64,000 nucleotides of DNA from Candidatus Mesenet endosymbiont of Agriotes lineatus (GCF_964019585.1 NZ_OZ026454.1:744001-808000), one strand, 5' to 3'; positions 1 to 9,329 are shown, counted from the stretch's first letter. Notes: generated by a model not told the origin, from the letters alone. Program-made: numbers and translations.

Positions 1-422
1 CACATAAAATCCACACGAAAACCCATTAAGCTATCATCGTTTGGTTCACTTAACCACGACAGTATATCTATTTCTTTACCTTCCTGCAAAAGCGGATTTA
101 ATAAATCTGTTCTAGTTTGGAAATTATATTTCTCCCATAAAGGTTTTAGTTCTTTACTATCAAATTGTATTGTGAAAATATTTTGTGCTAATTCTTCTAT
201 TTCTTTTATTTCTTGTTTTTGCATATCGCTTAAATTGTTTCCAAGATAAAAAATACACTGCAGAGTTTCTGGATCTTGTTTAGCAGTTTCAATAATAGTG
301 TAAATGTATGGAAAATTTTTAGTATTTGGTATTACATTTTTGTTTTCACCAATCTCATCTCTTAAACGTTTTGGATCAGATGTAATCCATTGCCTAAATA
401 TTATATTTTTAAATTGTTTCAT
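1..422 (-). CDS. Hypothetical protein, N-terminal part only (runs off left edge)
   Basis: An open frame on the minus strand starts at an ATG at 422 and stays open to the window edge, giving at least 140 residues that begin MKQFKNIIFRQWIT. The segment is hydrophilic with no signal peptide or membrane helix. It ends in the window with a phrase like DSLMGFRVDFM. I do not recognise the family. The layout (an I-Y-T-I-I-E-T helix, then YLGNN) only faintly recalls the first domain of large toxin-type glycosyltransferases, and I see no DXD motif because the rest lies outside the window. No strong ribosome-binding site is visible; the upstream side is very A+T-rich. The open frame is well supported, the function unknown. 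Confidence 0.6.
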   Translation of the reverse strand, partial: MKQFKNIIFRQWITSDPKRLRDEIGENKNVIPNTKNFPYIYTIIETAKQDPETLQCIFYLGNNLSDMQKQEIKEIEELAQNIFTIQFDSKELKPLWEKYNFQTRTDLLNPLLQEGKEIDILSWLSEPNDDSLMGFRVDFM

Positions 423-667
423 ATTATTTAATAAAATATTATATATATTAATACTTATACTTTAAATAAAAGTAAATATTATTTTTTAATAAATTAACTA
501 ATTTATGATTGTGTAACTTATATATTCTATTAAGTAATTAATATGAAATTTAAAATAGTGTGTTAAACTAGAATATATCCCCTAACAACAAAACTGCTAT
601 ACTGTAGATGGGGAAGTGTTATGAAGAATGCAATATTTCAACAAAATGCTAATCTGTCTTACTTTTG

Positions 668-926
668 CTAAATTGTACTAAACCTACTGCTGCTATGAGA
701 TTGCACTTCTACTGTACTCATATTAGAGTCTGGTACTTCTTCAACCTGAATCTGCAATTTTTCCTCTTCTACTTTCTGTAGCTTTTGCAGTTCTTGTTGC
801 AGCATTTTCTTAAACTTCTCAGCTTCCTCTTTTGCCTGAGTTACTTTTTTCAGCGCATCATTTTTAAATTCTTCAATCTTTTCATTCTCAAATGTTGGTT
901 TTTCCTGGGCACATTCTTCGTTAGAC
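668..926 (-). pseudogene. C-terminal remnant of a coiled-coil protein, cut by an IS element
   Basis: Reading the minus strand from about 926 to the TAG at 668-670 gives about 85 codons without a stop. They encode a charged, heptad-like helix (phrases such as KVTQAKEEAEKFKKML and QQELQKLQKVEEEKL) followed by a Ser-rich tail ending SSSRFSTI. There is no start codon in a sensible position. The frame ends abruptly where the transposon-like sequence begins (TTAGACCTGGTGCAAAAG near 924-941). I read it as the 3' end of a coiled-coil gene whose 5' part was lost when the element inserted. I could not find the 5' part beyond the element at 1815-1860. Its function is unknown. Confidence 0.6.
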
Positions 927-1816
927 CTGGTGCAAAAGAGGAGAAATGGTTATATAAAGAGAGATAGAGCAAGAAAAAGTGAGGCAAGATGAGCTTAAAT
1001 TAGCATAATATAAAAGAACATCCGAGGAATTTTCAAGATGTAACAGGTCTGACAATAAGAAAATTCGAAAAGGTTATAGAAAAAGTGCGCCCAGAGTGGG
1101 AGAAAGTTAAAAAACGGAAATGGAAGAACATCAAAATAGCCTGTGTTGGAAGACAAAATACTTTGTATAATTCTGTATTATAGAACTTACATAACACACC
1201 GATTCTTGAGTTACCGATTCAACTTGCATAACTCAAACATCTGCCGATTACTCAAGAAAATGGAACCACTTTTGGCTAAAAAAATCTCAAAAAAAAAGGA
1301 CAGAACTATGACGCCAGAAAGAATTTTGAAGATATTAGCAGATGTTACAGAACAACCAATAGAACGGCCAAAAGACAGGAAAAAAAGAAAATTGTCTTAT
1401 TCTGGCAAGAAAAGAGTAAACACGATAAAAACGGAAATCGTTATAAGAGAAGATGGGCAAATTCTATCAGTGTCAAAGTCATACAGAGGTCGAACTCACG
1501 ATTTTAAGATATGAAAGCAGGAAAAAATGTTACCAAAAGAGAATATAAAGTATGCAGATTCTGGATATCAGGGGTGGCAAAAATTGCAGAGTAACGTTAT
1601 GATTCCGCATAAAAGGTATCGAAAAAAATTGCTGACGGACGATCAAAAAGAGCACAATCGGAAGCTGGCATCATTTAGGATGAAAGTGGAGCATAAAATC
1701 CGTGAAATTAAGATTTTTAAAATCATGTCGCATACCTATCGCAATTTTCAGAAGAAATACAACATGAGATTTAACATAATTGCTGGTCTCGCAAACCTCA
1801 GGCATGAGTTTTAATT
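925..1816 (+). mobile_element. Degraded IS5-family element (IS1031 / ISWpi1-like)
   Basis: The left end is placed at the abrupt break of the coiled-coil frame near 925, where AGACCTGGTGCAAAAG occurs and resembles a terminal inverted repeat. The interior encodes an IS5-type transposase in pieces (see the pseudogene entry). No matching right repeat (CTTTTGCACC...) follows the transposase stop at 1814, so the right end is probably deleted or diverged. The element lies between the coiled-coil remnant and the M48 protease gene. It is non-autonomous and inactive as it stands. Confidence 0.65.
989..1814 (+). pseudogene. IS5-family transposase, multiply disrupted
   Basis: The coding remnant starts MSLN followed by a TAG at 1001-1003. 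It continues in the same frame with EHPRNFQDVTGLTIRKFEKV to about 1140. It then shifts frame and reads on from about 1143 (LEDKILCIILYYRTYITH), through ILKILADVTEQP and IKTEIVIREDGQILSVSKS, to RTHDFKI. A TGA at 1512-1514 interrupts the frame, which then resumes in phase with IKYADSGYQGWQKLQSN and ends at 1814. The DDE-type segments TEIVI...VS and YADSGYQG, and the late VEHKIREIKIFK segment, are those of IS5/IS1031 transposases common in Wolbachia. Two nonsense codons plus a frameshift mean it is dead. One of the shifts could correspond to the family's normal two-ORF arrangement. Confidence 0.8.
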
Positions 1817-1860
1817 GATTCTTGCTGTTGTTGCTGCTGAAATTAGTTGCATACCGTTTC

Positions 1861-3147
1861 TCAGCGGGTCTTATGATGTTTGAGCATATCATCTATTTGC
1901 AATAAATAGGGGCTATCTTGAGGTAGGTTGTTAACTGCTAGCTCAGAATATTTTTTAAACTTGTTTGTATCCTCTTCAAGAAATGCTTTTTTTGTCAGTG
2001 CAAAGTATGACATACCAATATGACCACTACGTCCGTGCGCTATAGCAAGTTGATTCCAGATTAATGGGCTGTTTTTTTCTTCAGCACTGGCTCGTTCTAA
2101 ATAAAAAACTGCTTCTTGGGGATCCTTAAGTAGTAAGGCTTGTGATAACTGTAGCTTTATTAGCGTACTATGACTTTTAGTTAGGGATAGTGCCTGCTTA
2201 TAACTTGCTACGGACCCATCTATTTTGCCAATTTTGTAAAGAATTTCACCTTTTAATTCATGATAATAGGGATCTTCAGGAAAATCTTCAATCAATGATT
2301 CAAGTTGTTCTATAGATTTATCTATTTTAGATTGCCTATAATAAATAATAGCACGGGCGTATTTAGATAAATCTGATTCGTCTGAATATTTATCCAATAA
2401 AGTATTAATAGGGCTAGAAAACGCATCTAGCTTTGTTATGAGACGCTCAAATCTATACAATGTATCAGCAGATATGGGTTGTGTGTTGTTTGCCGCTTGA
2501 TAATTTTGTACATAAAATAAACGCTTGCTGCTCAACGGGTGTGTAAGTGAATATTGATCAACTTGTGAATGCTCAGATTTGTCTAAATATCTTAAAATAT
2601 CCCGTATTCCAATATTACTATAGCCAGCACTATCTAGATATTTTAAAGCATATTGATCTGCTATTTCTTCTTGAACACGATTACTATTTAAAAATGCTCT
2701 TTCTCCTAAGTGGCTACCACCTTGCATTACTGCTGTGCCAACAGCTGGATCAATTGTTATAGCTGAAATTATCCCAAGTAGGTAACTTGCATACACTCCT
2801 ATTTTAGCACTATTTATGTCATTATCTCTTTGTAGCACATGCCCTGCAGCTATGTGGCCAAGCTCATGCGCTATAACTCCGAGCATAGGATAGGGACTCA
2901 TTGAATATTCTACTAGCCCAAGATTTATGAAAATGTTGTTATTGTCAACAACATAAGCATTTAGTGCTTTGTCATCAACAATGAAAACTTTTACTAAACT
3001 TGGATCTACACTTGCAGCTTTAAATAAAGGTGCTGTCAATTCTCGTATTATAGATTCTGCTTCGCTATCTCTTATAAACTGGGTGGCATAGGAGTTTGTG
3101 TGATAGAAAAATAAAATTAATAAAAAACTATAGAATTTTGCATTCAT
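1861..3147 (-). CDS. Exported M48-family metalloprotease with TPR tail (BepA/YfgC-like)
   Basis: A zinc peptidase of the periplasm, probably acting in outer-membrane protein quality control like BepA. From the chosen ATG at 3147 the protein (428 aa) begins with a signal peptide (MNAKFYSFLLILFFYHTNSYA); an in-frame start 51 bases upstream would only add a poor N-terminus. The zinc motif HELGH sits at about residues 94-98, and the downstream E-E-I-A-D-Q-Y-A segment supplies the third ligand. The C-terminal half is tetratricopeptide-like (for example YYHELKGEILYKIGKIDGS). It lies 55 bases behind nfuA on the same strand, probably co-transcribed. The architecture matches BepA well, but the orthology is inferred. 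Confidence 0.85.
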   Translation of the reverse strand: MNAKFYSFLLILFFYHTNSYATQFIRDSEAESIIRELTAPLFKAASVDPSLVKVFIVDDKALNAYVVDNNNIFINLGLVEYSMSPYPMLGVIAHELGHIAAGHVLQRDNDINSAKIGVYASYLLGIISAITIDPAVGTAVMQGGSHLGERAFLNSNRVQEEIADQYALKYLDSAGYSNIGIRDILRYLDKSEHSQVDQYSLTHPLSSKRLFYVQNYQAANNTQPISADTLYRFERLITKLDAFSSPINTLLDKYSDESDLSKYARAIIYYRQSKIDKSIEQLESLIEDFPEDPYYHELKGEILYKIGKIDGSVASYKQALSLTKSHSTLIKLQLSQALLLKDPQEAVFYLERASAEEKNSPLIWNQLAIAHGRSGHIGMSYFALTKKAFLEEDTNKFKKYSELAVNNLPQDSPYLLQIDDMLKHHKTR

Positions 3148-3202
3148 TATATTACTGCTGTTTGGCAGTATGGTAGCACGTAAAAGGTTAAAAAACAAAT
3201 AA

Positions 3203-3763
3203 CTAAATATTTTCTACCCCTGCAACTTCTGGAATGTGATAAGTTAACATATTTTGTACCCCTTGTTTTAGAGTGAATGATGCACTTGGGCACCCAGAGC
3301 ATGCACCATGAAGTTTAACAAAAACTATACCATCTTTAAAACCTCTAAATCTAATATCACCTCCATCTTGAGCAACTGCAGGTCTTACATAATTCTCAAT
3401 TAACTCTTTGATTCTTCCTACTATTTCTTCATCGTGCTCATCATAGAATTCATCATCCTCAGATTTTATATTACCGTTATCAAGCGCAGTGCCACCAGCT
3501 GCAAAGTGATCCATAATGGAGGTGAGTATTTCTACCTTTATTAAATCCCAACTAATTTCATCTGATTTTGTAACTGTAATAAAATCATAACCAAAAAAGA
3601 CATTACTAACATGTTCTACCTGCAAAAGGTTTCCTGCTAATTTTGAATTGCTTGTATTATTCCCCTGAGAAAATTCAGCTGTTTCACCTTCTTTTAAGAT
3701 AGGAAACCCTGGAAGAAACTTTAGTGTATTAGGATTGGGTGTATCTTCAATCTGAATAAACAT
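3203..3763 (-). CDS. nfuA: NfuA/NifU-like Fe-S scaffold protein
   Basis: Assembles and delivers Fe-S clusters. It has the Nfu_N domain at the N-terminus (MFIQIEDTPNPNTLKFLPG) and a C-terminal NifU domain with the cluster-binding pair CSGC (in HGACSGCPSASFTL). At 186 aa it has the length usual for alphaproteobacterial and mitochondrial NFU1-type proteins. I chose the ATG at 3763 because family members begin MFIQ(I/T)E; the frame extends eight codons further to another possible start. It heads a small minus-strand unit with the M48 protease. This protein would serve Fe-S enzymes such as the NuoB of this window. Confidence 0.92.
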   Translation of the reverse strand: MFIQIEDTPNPNTLKFLPGFPILKEGETAEFSQGNNTSNSKLAGNLLQVEHVSNVFFGYDFITVTKSDEISWDLIKVEILTSIMDHFAAGGTALDNGNIKSEDDEFYDEHDEEIVGRIKELIENYVRPAVAQDGGDIRFRGFKDGIVFVKLHGACSGCPSASFTLKQGVQNMLTYHIPEVAGVENI

Positions 3764-3825
3764 ATTATTAACCCGTTGCAACAACAATATTAACTATGTT
3801 AATATACTATTTTAAAACATAAGTC

Positions 3826-4182
3826 ATGTCATACATACTTTTAATTTTATTACTGTTAATATTTATAATATTTGTTTTGCCAACAGTTATCTTGGTTTGT
3901 TTTTTCTTTTTTAAGAAAAATAGTATAATAAATATCAGTGAAACTGTTAATTCCATCTTATATAAGTTTGTAAATGAAAGCACTGTCAAGACAAACAATG
4001 AAAATACAGGTAATATGTCAAAAAGTGAAGCACTAAAAATTTTAGGTTTAACTGAGGATGTAAAAAGTAGTGATGTAAATCAAGCCTATCATAATTTAAT
4101 GAAATCTATACACCCAGATAAAGGAGGATCAGCTTATCTGGCACAAAAAATAAACGAAGCACGGGATGTATTGCTTAAGTAA
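3826..4182 (+). CDS. Membrane-anchored J-domain protein (TIM14/Pam18-like)
   Basis: A 118-aa protein with one long N-terminal membrane helix (residues about 2-29, ending FFFFKKN) and a C-terminal J domain with the signature HPDKGG (about residues 90-95), preceded by ALKILGL. This layout, a single TM followed by a terminal J domain with HPDKGG, is that of mitochondrial Pam18/TIM14 and its alphaproteobacterial relatives (DjlA-like short forms). It would recruit and stimulate DnaK at the membrane. It is transcribed divergently from nfuA, with only about 60 bases between the two starts. The client is unknown. Confidence 0.85.
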   Translation: MSYILLILLLLIFIIFVLPTVILVCFFFFKKNSIINISETVNSILYKFVNESTVKTNNENTGNMSKSEALKILGLTEDVKSSDVNQAYHNLMKSIHPDKGGSAYLAQKINEARDVLLK

Positions 4183-4259
4183 ATTAACTTATATTGATTG
4201 TTTAATACAGTTGCGATGTAAGCTGATATTTTACACAAAAAATAATTTCCTTTATCTAC

Positions 4260-4979
4260 CTATTTGTATCTTTCACATTTTTTTGCATCTGGTCTATCTA
4301 GTATTTTAAGCCTCTTTCTGTAAGCTTCCTCTTGAATACCTAAGGCTAAGTATGCTTCTATTGATCTACACAAAGCCTCAGTAGTATAATTTGAGCTACT
4401 ATAATTATTCTCTATCTCTTCAAAACGTTTGATTGCAGATATGTAATGACCACGTTTTAAATAAAACTTGCCAACAGAAAGTTCATAAGCCGCAATATGA
4501 TCTATCACTGAATCCATTTTTTTCTCTAAGATACTACTGTACTGATTAGTTGGAAAAATATGCATATACTCTCTCAGTAATTCTAAAGTTGTGTACGCCA
4601 TTTTTTGCTCACGTTTAATGCCGTCAATCTGTGCGTAGTAAGATAAGATTCTTAAGTAATATACATAGGCAATATTCTGATTATTTGGATACATATATAC
4701 GTATTCATCTAAAAGAGCTGCAGCTTTACTATAATTACCACTATCATGATTTACAATGGCAGATTGTAGCTGAGCTTTTATTGCCCAATCTGAAAATGGA
4801 TATAGGTCTTCAATTTCTTGAAAAACTTCAATTGCTTGTTTATATTTTTTGCTTTTAGCTAAATCTGTGGCTTCTTTATACAGTTGAGCCTCTGTTTTCC
4901 TATCTGTCTTTTGGATATTATACTTGTGCGGGCACCCAACTAGCATAATAATAAAACAAAATAATAATAGCTTATACAT
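4260..4979 (-). CDS. bamD: Outer-membrane assembly lipoprotein BamD
   Basis: A component of the BAM complex that inserts beta-barrel proteins. It has a lipoprotein signal peptide with lipobox LVGC, giving Cys16 as the lipidated residue. TPR repeats follow (ATDLAKSKKYKQAIEVFQEI; AIKRFEEIENNYSSSNYTTE). At 239 aa it matches the BamD/ComL/YfiO family. It is monocistronic as far as can be seen, and the 220 bases upstream hold no gene. It functions with the exported protease and TolC encoded elsewhere in the window in envelope biogenesis. Confidence 0.9.
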   Translation of the reverse strand: MYKLLLFCFIIMLVGCPHKYNIQKTDRKTEAQLYKEATDLAKSKKYKQAIEVFQEIEDLYPFSDWAIKAQLQSAIVNHDSGNYSKAAALLDEYVYMYPNNQNIAYVYYLRILSYYAQIDGIKREQKMAYTTLELLREYMHIFPTNQYSSILEKKMDSVIDHIAAYELSVGKFYLKRGHYISAIKRFEEIENNYSSSNYTTEALCRSIEAYLALGIQEEAYRKRLKILDRPDAKKCERYK

Positions 4980-5199
4980 TGCCTAAAACATTAAGTATAA
5001 AAACCGATCACTCACTGAACAAGTAAAATTTCTTGCTATTATAAAATTAAGATATATCTTTTTTATATTAACTCAAGTTGTTAGAAGCTCTAATTACATA
5101 ATTATAAATTTTATTGTCCCAAGCTTAGAAGCTATTTCAAGAATATGTAGTACTTTTTGAAGTATATGGTAAATAAAACCATAGCAAATTTCTCGTAAA

Positions 5200-5565
5200 T
5201 TACTTAAACCTGAAATGTAAACTTTTCATCTCATTAAGACATACATTAGAACGATTACAAGCATCACCATTTTGAATCGTACTCTTATTGACTTTTAAAG
5301 CATGATCAGAACATTGAAAATGTGTTGTGACAGATGATAAGCCAGATTTATCTATTTCATCTAAGTCACAGGCTATTGTATGAAAGAAATCTTGAGCTTT
5401 TGGATTAGTCCCTTCGTAAAACATTGCACCATCATTTCCAGGGTTAATACGCAAACCTACATCATCATTCTTTATATGACGATAATTGTTTGGGCCATCA
5501 AAAGCACTATATTCATAAGCACCATATTCATAAGCATTATTAAACGTAATATCAAGATTAGACAT
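5200..5565 (-). CDS. Hypothetical protein with Y-E-Y repeats at its N-terminus
   Basis: A 121-aa hydrophilic protein with a very good ribosome-binding site (AAAGGAGA, 7 bases before the ATG at 5565), so it is probably expressed. The N-terminus holds a short direct repeat (YEYGA/YEYSA), and the rest contains four cysteines (in IACDLDE, FQCSDHA, DACNRSN and VCLNEM). There is no signal peptide or TM helix. I do not recognise the family. It stands alone between bamD and ybeY. The cysteine pattern could indicate metal or disulfide binding, but that is speculation. Confidence 0.6.
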   Translation of the reverse strand: MSNLDITFNNAYEYGAYEYSAFDGPNNYRHIKNDDVGLRINPGNDGAMFYEGTNPKAQDFFHTIACDLDEIDKSGLSSVTTHFQCSDHALKVNKSTIQNGDACNRSNVCLNEMKSLHFRFK

Positions 5566-5665
5566 AATTTTCTCCTTTTAAAATAATGTATTAACATATA
5601 CTTATTAACAACCTTCTAACTAAAGGTATTTTTTATAACATTATTAATATAAAAAAGTAACGAGT

Positions 5666-6118
5666 TTACATTAGTACCTTTTTTATATTCAGCTCTGCCA
5701 TGATTTCTTCTTCTAGGCTTTGCATCTTGGTTTCTTCATCCTCTTGCTCATGATCATAACCTAAAAGATGAAGCAGTCCATGTAGTATCAAATAAGCAGT
5801 GTGCGATAGTATGGAGGCTTCATATTCAACTGATTCAGCAATTATTCTATCTACTGATATTGCAATATCTCCTAAAAAGCACTCTGGCGATAATTTTTCA
5901 TAAGAGAAGGAAAGTACGTTTGTTGGTTTATCTTGGCTGCGATGCTCTAAATTAAGCTTATGCAGTACACTATCATCCGCCATAAGTATTGAAATTATTG
6001 GCTGGTAATTAGCTATTTTGAGTTTTTCTAGATAAACGTTAATGATATTTTTTACAAACTTTTCAGGATCATCTATAACATTATACCATTTGTCACTGTG
6101 AATGCTTATTTCTATCAT
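5666..6118 (-). CDS. ybeY: Endoribonuclease YbeY (16S rRNA maturation)
   Basis: A zinc-dependent RNase for 16S 3' processing and ribosome quality control. The diagnostic H-x3-H-x5-H motif is seen as HGLLHLLGYDHE. The start ATG at 6118 (MIEISIHSDK) overlaps the stop of the upstream EVE gene as ATGA, so translational coupling is likely; an earlier in-frame start at 6148 would run further into that gene. At 150 aa the length is normal. It is the third gene of the ftsZ-EVE-ybeY unit. Confidence 0.93.
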   Translation of the reverse strand: MIEISIHSDKWYNVIDDPEKFVKNIINVYLEKLKIANYQPIISILMADDSVLHKLNLEHRSQDKPTNVLSFSYEKLSPECFLGDIAISVDRIIAESVEYEASILSHTAYLILHGLLHLLGYDHEQEDEETKMQSLEEEIMAELNIKKVLM

Positions 6119-6513
6119 TTTGCACTCATCTGTAAGATAGCATCCCATTCTCTTTGCAGTACACTAGACACTGACAAACGAGGTTGTTTCAAGATAAGCA
6201 TATTCTGTAGATCGGTATTTTGCTTTATCTGCCCTAAAGTAACTCTTTTCTCTAAAGGTTTAAAATATTCAACATCTACAACACCAAATCTTGCATTATT
6301 ATTGCAATAATACTCACTGTATACCTTTACTATGCCAACAATAGTCTTTTCTTTTTCTGTATGGTAAAAGAAAGCTAAATCATTAACCTTCATGGATTTC
6401 ATATACTTTTGCGCCTGGTGATTGTACACACCATCCCAACTTGTAATTTTATCCTTGATTATGCTTTCCCATGGATAAACACTAGGCTCTACCTTTAAAA
6501 GCCAAAATTGCAT
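6115..6513 (-). CDS. EVE-domain protein (thymocyte nuclear protein 1-like)
   Basis: A 132-aa single-domain protein that begins MQFWLLKVEPSVYPWESI and continues with TSWDGVYNHQAQKYM and DLAFFYHT. These are hallmarks of EVE (PUA-like) domains, thought to bind modified bases in RNA or DNA. It starts on the base immediately after the ftsZ stop codon and overlaps ybeY by four bases, so the three are almost certainly one transcript. The ligand is unknown. The family call is firm. Confidence 0.9.
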   Translation of the reverse strand: MQFWLLKVEPSVYPWESIIKDKITSWDGVYNHQAQKYMKSMKVNDLAFFYHTEKEKTIVGIVKVYSEYYCNNNARFGVVDVEYFKPLEKRVTLGQIKQNTDLQNMLILKQPRLSVSSVLQREWDAILQMSAK

Positions 6514-7710
6514 TTATTTATTATCTCTTCTCAAAAAAGCTGGTACATCAACAAAATTAAAGTTCCAGTTTGGGTTTTCCCCTGCAAGTTCGGCTATTCT
6601 CTTGTGATTCTTTATTACTTCTGATATCCCACCAAATGACTCTGACTGCACTTTTTTTGTTTCATCTTGCTTATTATAAGACTTCAATGCTTCTTGTTCC
6701 TCACTAGTAGATTTATAAAATGAATTGTTAGTAATTTTATCATTCGATGAGCTTTCATCTTCAAATGAAACAGCACTATCTATTCCAGTAGCGAGCACTA
6801 AAACCCTGATTCTATTTTCAATTTCATTGTTAAATGTAGCTCCAAATATGATGTTAGCGCTACTATCTACTTCTTCACGCACTCTATTTGCTGCCGCATC
6901 GACCTCAAAGAGAGTCATATCTGCTCCACCGGTTATATTAATCAATATACCTTTTGCTCCTTTCATTGAAATGTTATCCAGCAATGGGTTTAGCATTGCG
7001 GCTTCTGCTGCACTTATTGCTCGATTTTCCCCCTCTGCTTCTCCTGTTCCCATCATAGCTTCACCCATCTCACTCATTATTGTTTTTATATCAGCAAAAT
7101 CGAGATTAATAAGTCCTGGCATAATCATAAGATCTGTTATACCTCTAACTCCAATATGGAGGATACTGTCAGCAAGCTTGAATGCATCAGAAAAAGTAGT
7201 TTTTTCATTTGCAATTTTAAATAAATTTTGATTGGGAATAACAATTAAAGTATCAACATATTCTTGTAACTCTCTAAGCCCATCTTCTGCTATTTTTGTC
7301 CGGCGGCTACCTTCAAAAGCAAAAGGTTTTGTGACAACTCCTACAGTTAATATTTTATGTTCTTTGGCAAATTTAGCTATTACTGGTGCTGCACCAGTTC
7401 CTGTACCCCCTCCCATTCCTGCAGTAATAAAAAGCATATTACTATCAGATATATATTCCTTAATCTCACTAATTGATTCTTCTGCTGCACCTTTGCCAAC
7501 TTCTGGTGATGCACCAGCTCCTAAACCCTTTGTTAGATTAATTCCTAATTGGATTTTTTTCTCTGCTAAAGAATAATCTAGTGCTTGAGAATCTGTATTT
7601 GCCGTAATAAACTCTACTCCCTGCAAGTTAGATTGGATCATGTTATTTACAGCATTTCCGCCTGCTCCACCTAAACCAATTACAGTAATCTTTGGGCGCA
7701 ATAAAGACAT
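6514..7710 (-). CDS. ftsZ: Cell division protein FtsZ
   Basis: The tubulin-like GTPase that forms the division ring. The tubulin signature GGGTGTG lies at residues 100-106, preceded by [14 protein letters not shown]. The T7-type loop is present ([11 protein letters not shown]). The C-terminal tail is a Ser/Glu-rich linker ending in the conserved peptide [12 protein letters not shown], which in other bacteria binds FtsA and other partners. The length of 398 aa is normal. It is the first gene of an operon with the EVE protein and ybeY; no ftsA or ftsQ is adjacent, as expected for scrambled rickettsial gene order. Confidence 0.98.
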   Translation of the reverse strand: MSLLRPKITVIGLGGAGGNAVNNMIQSNLQGVEFITANTDSQALDYSLAEKKIQLGINLTKGLGAGASPEVGKGAAEESISEIKEYISDSNMLFITAGMGGGTGTGAAPVIAKFAKEHKILTVGVVTKPFAFEGSRRTKIAEDGLRELQEYVDTLIVIPNQNLFKIANEKTTFSDAFKLADSILHIGVRGITDLMIMPGLINLDFADIKTIMSEMGEAMMGTGEAEGENRAISAAEAAMLNPLLDNISMKGAKGILINITGGADMTLFEVDAAANRVREEVDSSANIIFGATFNNEIENRIRVLVLATGIDSAVSFEDESSSNDKITNNSFYKSTSEEQEALKSYNKQDETKKVQSESFGGISEVIKNHKRIAELAGENPNWNFNFVDVPAFLRRDNK

Positions 7711-7917
7711 ATAAATAAACTCATCTAATTTTGTAACATCATTAGGCTATCAAGTTACTATTTTATTAAGACACATGCAAGAAATTGTTTTTTCCTTATT
7801 CAATTGTTGCACATAATTTAAAGCCATAATTAACATTCTACTGCATTATTAAATATTCCAAATTAACTATTAATTAATAAATTGCTAAAATTTAATTAGA
7901 ATGAGCTAGGGGGTAAA

Positions 7918-8415
7918 ATGAATTATCAAGCTTTAAGTTCAGTTTTAAAGGAAAATAAACAAAGGCTAGTTTTTAAATATACACTAGCATTTACCAGTAT
8001 TATATTCACTGGAGTAGGTTTATTTAGTAAGCTAGGAAAAACAGGTTTTGCTTTAGGTATCACAGGATTTATTCCGTTTGCTGCTCTTTCTTTACTTTGT
8101 ACGGGAGTGACAATTTATTGAGCTAAAGATGATATAGAAAAGCATAATAAAGTAACAAAAAATGGAATAGGATTCATAACTATGTTTATGGTTCCACTTA
8201 TACTTGGCACTGTGTTAACTGGTATAGGTTTGTTTGGAAATAAACTAGATAGTAATGTAAAATTTATTGCAAGTATTGCAGGCTTTGCAGCATTGTCGTT
8301 TTTTGTGTTATATAGTGCTATTGATAGTGTGAAAAATATCAAACAAGAATATGAATCAGAACTTAAAAATGCAAGTCATGAAAATGGTGTAAAAGACCAA
8401 GAGCTGCATGCATAG
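7918..8415 (+). pseudogene. Membrane protein gene interrupted by one TGA
   Basis: A single frame runs from the ATG at 7918 to 8415 with one in-phase TGA at 8119-8121, exactly where a Trp (TGG) would be natural (CTGVTIY-stop-AKDDIE). Both halves are membrane proteins and look like an internal duplication: GVGLFSKLG...GITGFIPFAALSLL in the first, GIGLFGNKLD...SIAGFAALSFFVLY in the second. The complete product would be 165 aa. A GGGGG-type ribosome-binding site precedes the ATG. It is either a recent nonsense mutation or a site of UGA read-through. I do not recognise the family. Confidence 0.65.
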
Positions 8416-8427
8416 TATTTTAAAACT

Positions 8428-9183
8428 TTATAAATAGCTGTTGATAAATTTTAACCTGTTGCTAATCTGTTTTATAGGTATATTCTCTATTATATTTCTA
8501 TCTCGCAGGTTTACTAATTTTTGATAAAAGAAAGCAGCATTTTTAAAATCTGACAATTTATCAAAGATTATAGCCAGATTATAAATATAAAAAACATTTT
8601 CTGGCTCAAGAGAAAGTGCAGAGATCATATAATCTTTAGCATTATTTGGCTCATCTGCTCTTAAATAGAGTAAACCTATACTAGCATAGAGTGGTGCAAA
8701 ATTTATATTACCTGATAAATTTAACATTTCTTTCAGAGCAAAATTGGGGTCATAGTTTGAAACTACTATAAAATAGTTAAGTATGACAGTGGTATCGTGA
8801 GGGTATTCTTTTAGTAAAATTAGATACGTCTCATGTGCTCTTTTATAATCTTTTTGCACATAATAAAGATTGCCAAGCCCAATTAATGCACTTTTATTTT
8901 TAGGAAACTTATCCAGTATCTGCTTGTAAAAAGATTCTGCAACTTCAATGCTTCCCATATCAAAAGCGATTTTAGCTTTTTTGAGAAAGTAGCTTATATT
9001 AGTTAAATTTTCACTAACTTTTATTTCAAACTTATCGCTCCTTTTTTCGAGAAAATCACTATCATTTACTACGCTTGAATGGCCACCTTTTATCGCTTTA
9101 GCAATTTGAGAAAATACTTCTTCATCTGCATAAATGCTAAAAGACTGCAGCAAGATAAGAATAAAAATTAGTGTTTTGATCAT
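8428..9183 (-). CDS. Exported TPR-repeat protein
   Basis: A 251-aa protein with a clear signal peptide (MIKTLIFILILLQSFSIYA). It has at least three tetratricopeptide units (AESFYKQILDKFPKNKSAL; GLGNLYYVQKDYKRAHETYL; FYIYNLAIIFDKLSDFKNAA). It probably acts in the periplasm as a scaffold for protein complexes. It is convergent with the preceding membrane gene, with only 12 bases between them. The exact role is unknown. The general shape resembles TPR proteins found beside Tad/pilus or Bam functions in other alphaproteobacteria, but nothing here fixes that. Confidence 0.8.
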   Translation of the reverse strand: MIKTLIFILILLQSFSIYADEEVFSQIAKAIKGGHSSVVNDSDFLEKRSDKFEIKVSENLTNISYFLKKAKIAFDMGSIEVAESFYKQILDKFPKNKSALIGLGNLYYVQKDYKRAHETYLILLKEYPHDTTVILNYFIVVSNYDPNFALKEMLNLSGNINFAPLYASIGLLYLRADEPNNAKDYMISALSLEPENVFYIYNLAIIFDKLSDFKNAAFFYQKLVNLRDRNIIENIPIKQISNRLKFINSYL

Positions 9184-9329
9184 TAAAATTCAAAATTTTA
9201 AGCTATGATTAAAATGCTAAGATATAGTTAAATATCAAAGCTCCTTTACTACTTAACTTTATAGATAAACTATATTTTAACACTTACAGCTATTAATTAG
9301 ATTTATAAATTAAAAAACTGTGAGCTAAA

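Noticed and set aside
785-967. Plus-strand 60-codon hydrophobic frame
   Set aside because: It is the antisense of the coiled-coil remnant on the minus strand, which has a far more protein-like composition.
1815-1860. Short CAG/CAA-rich stretch that could encode a poly-Gln tract
   Set aside because: Too short, with no supported frame; could be part of the decayed IS right flank.
6725-7576. Long plus-strand open frames opposite ftsZ
   Set aside because: They are antisense shadows of a well-supported gene; composition and lack of ribosome-binding sites argue against them.
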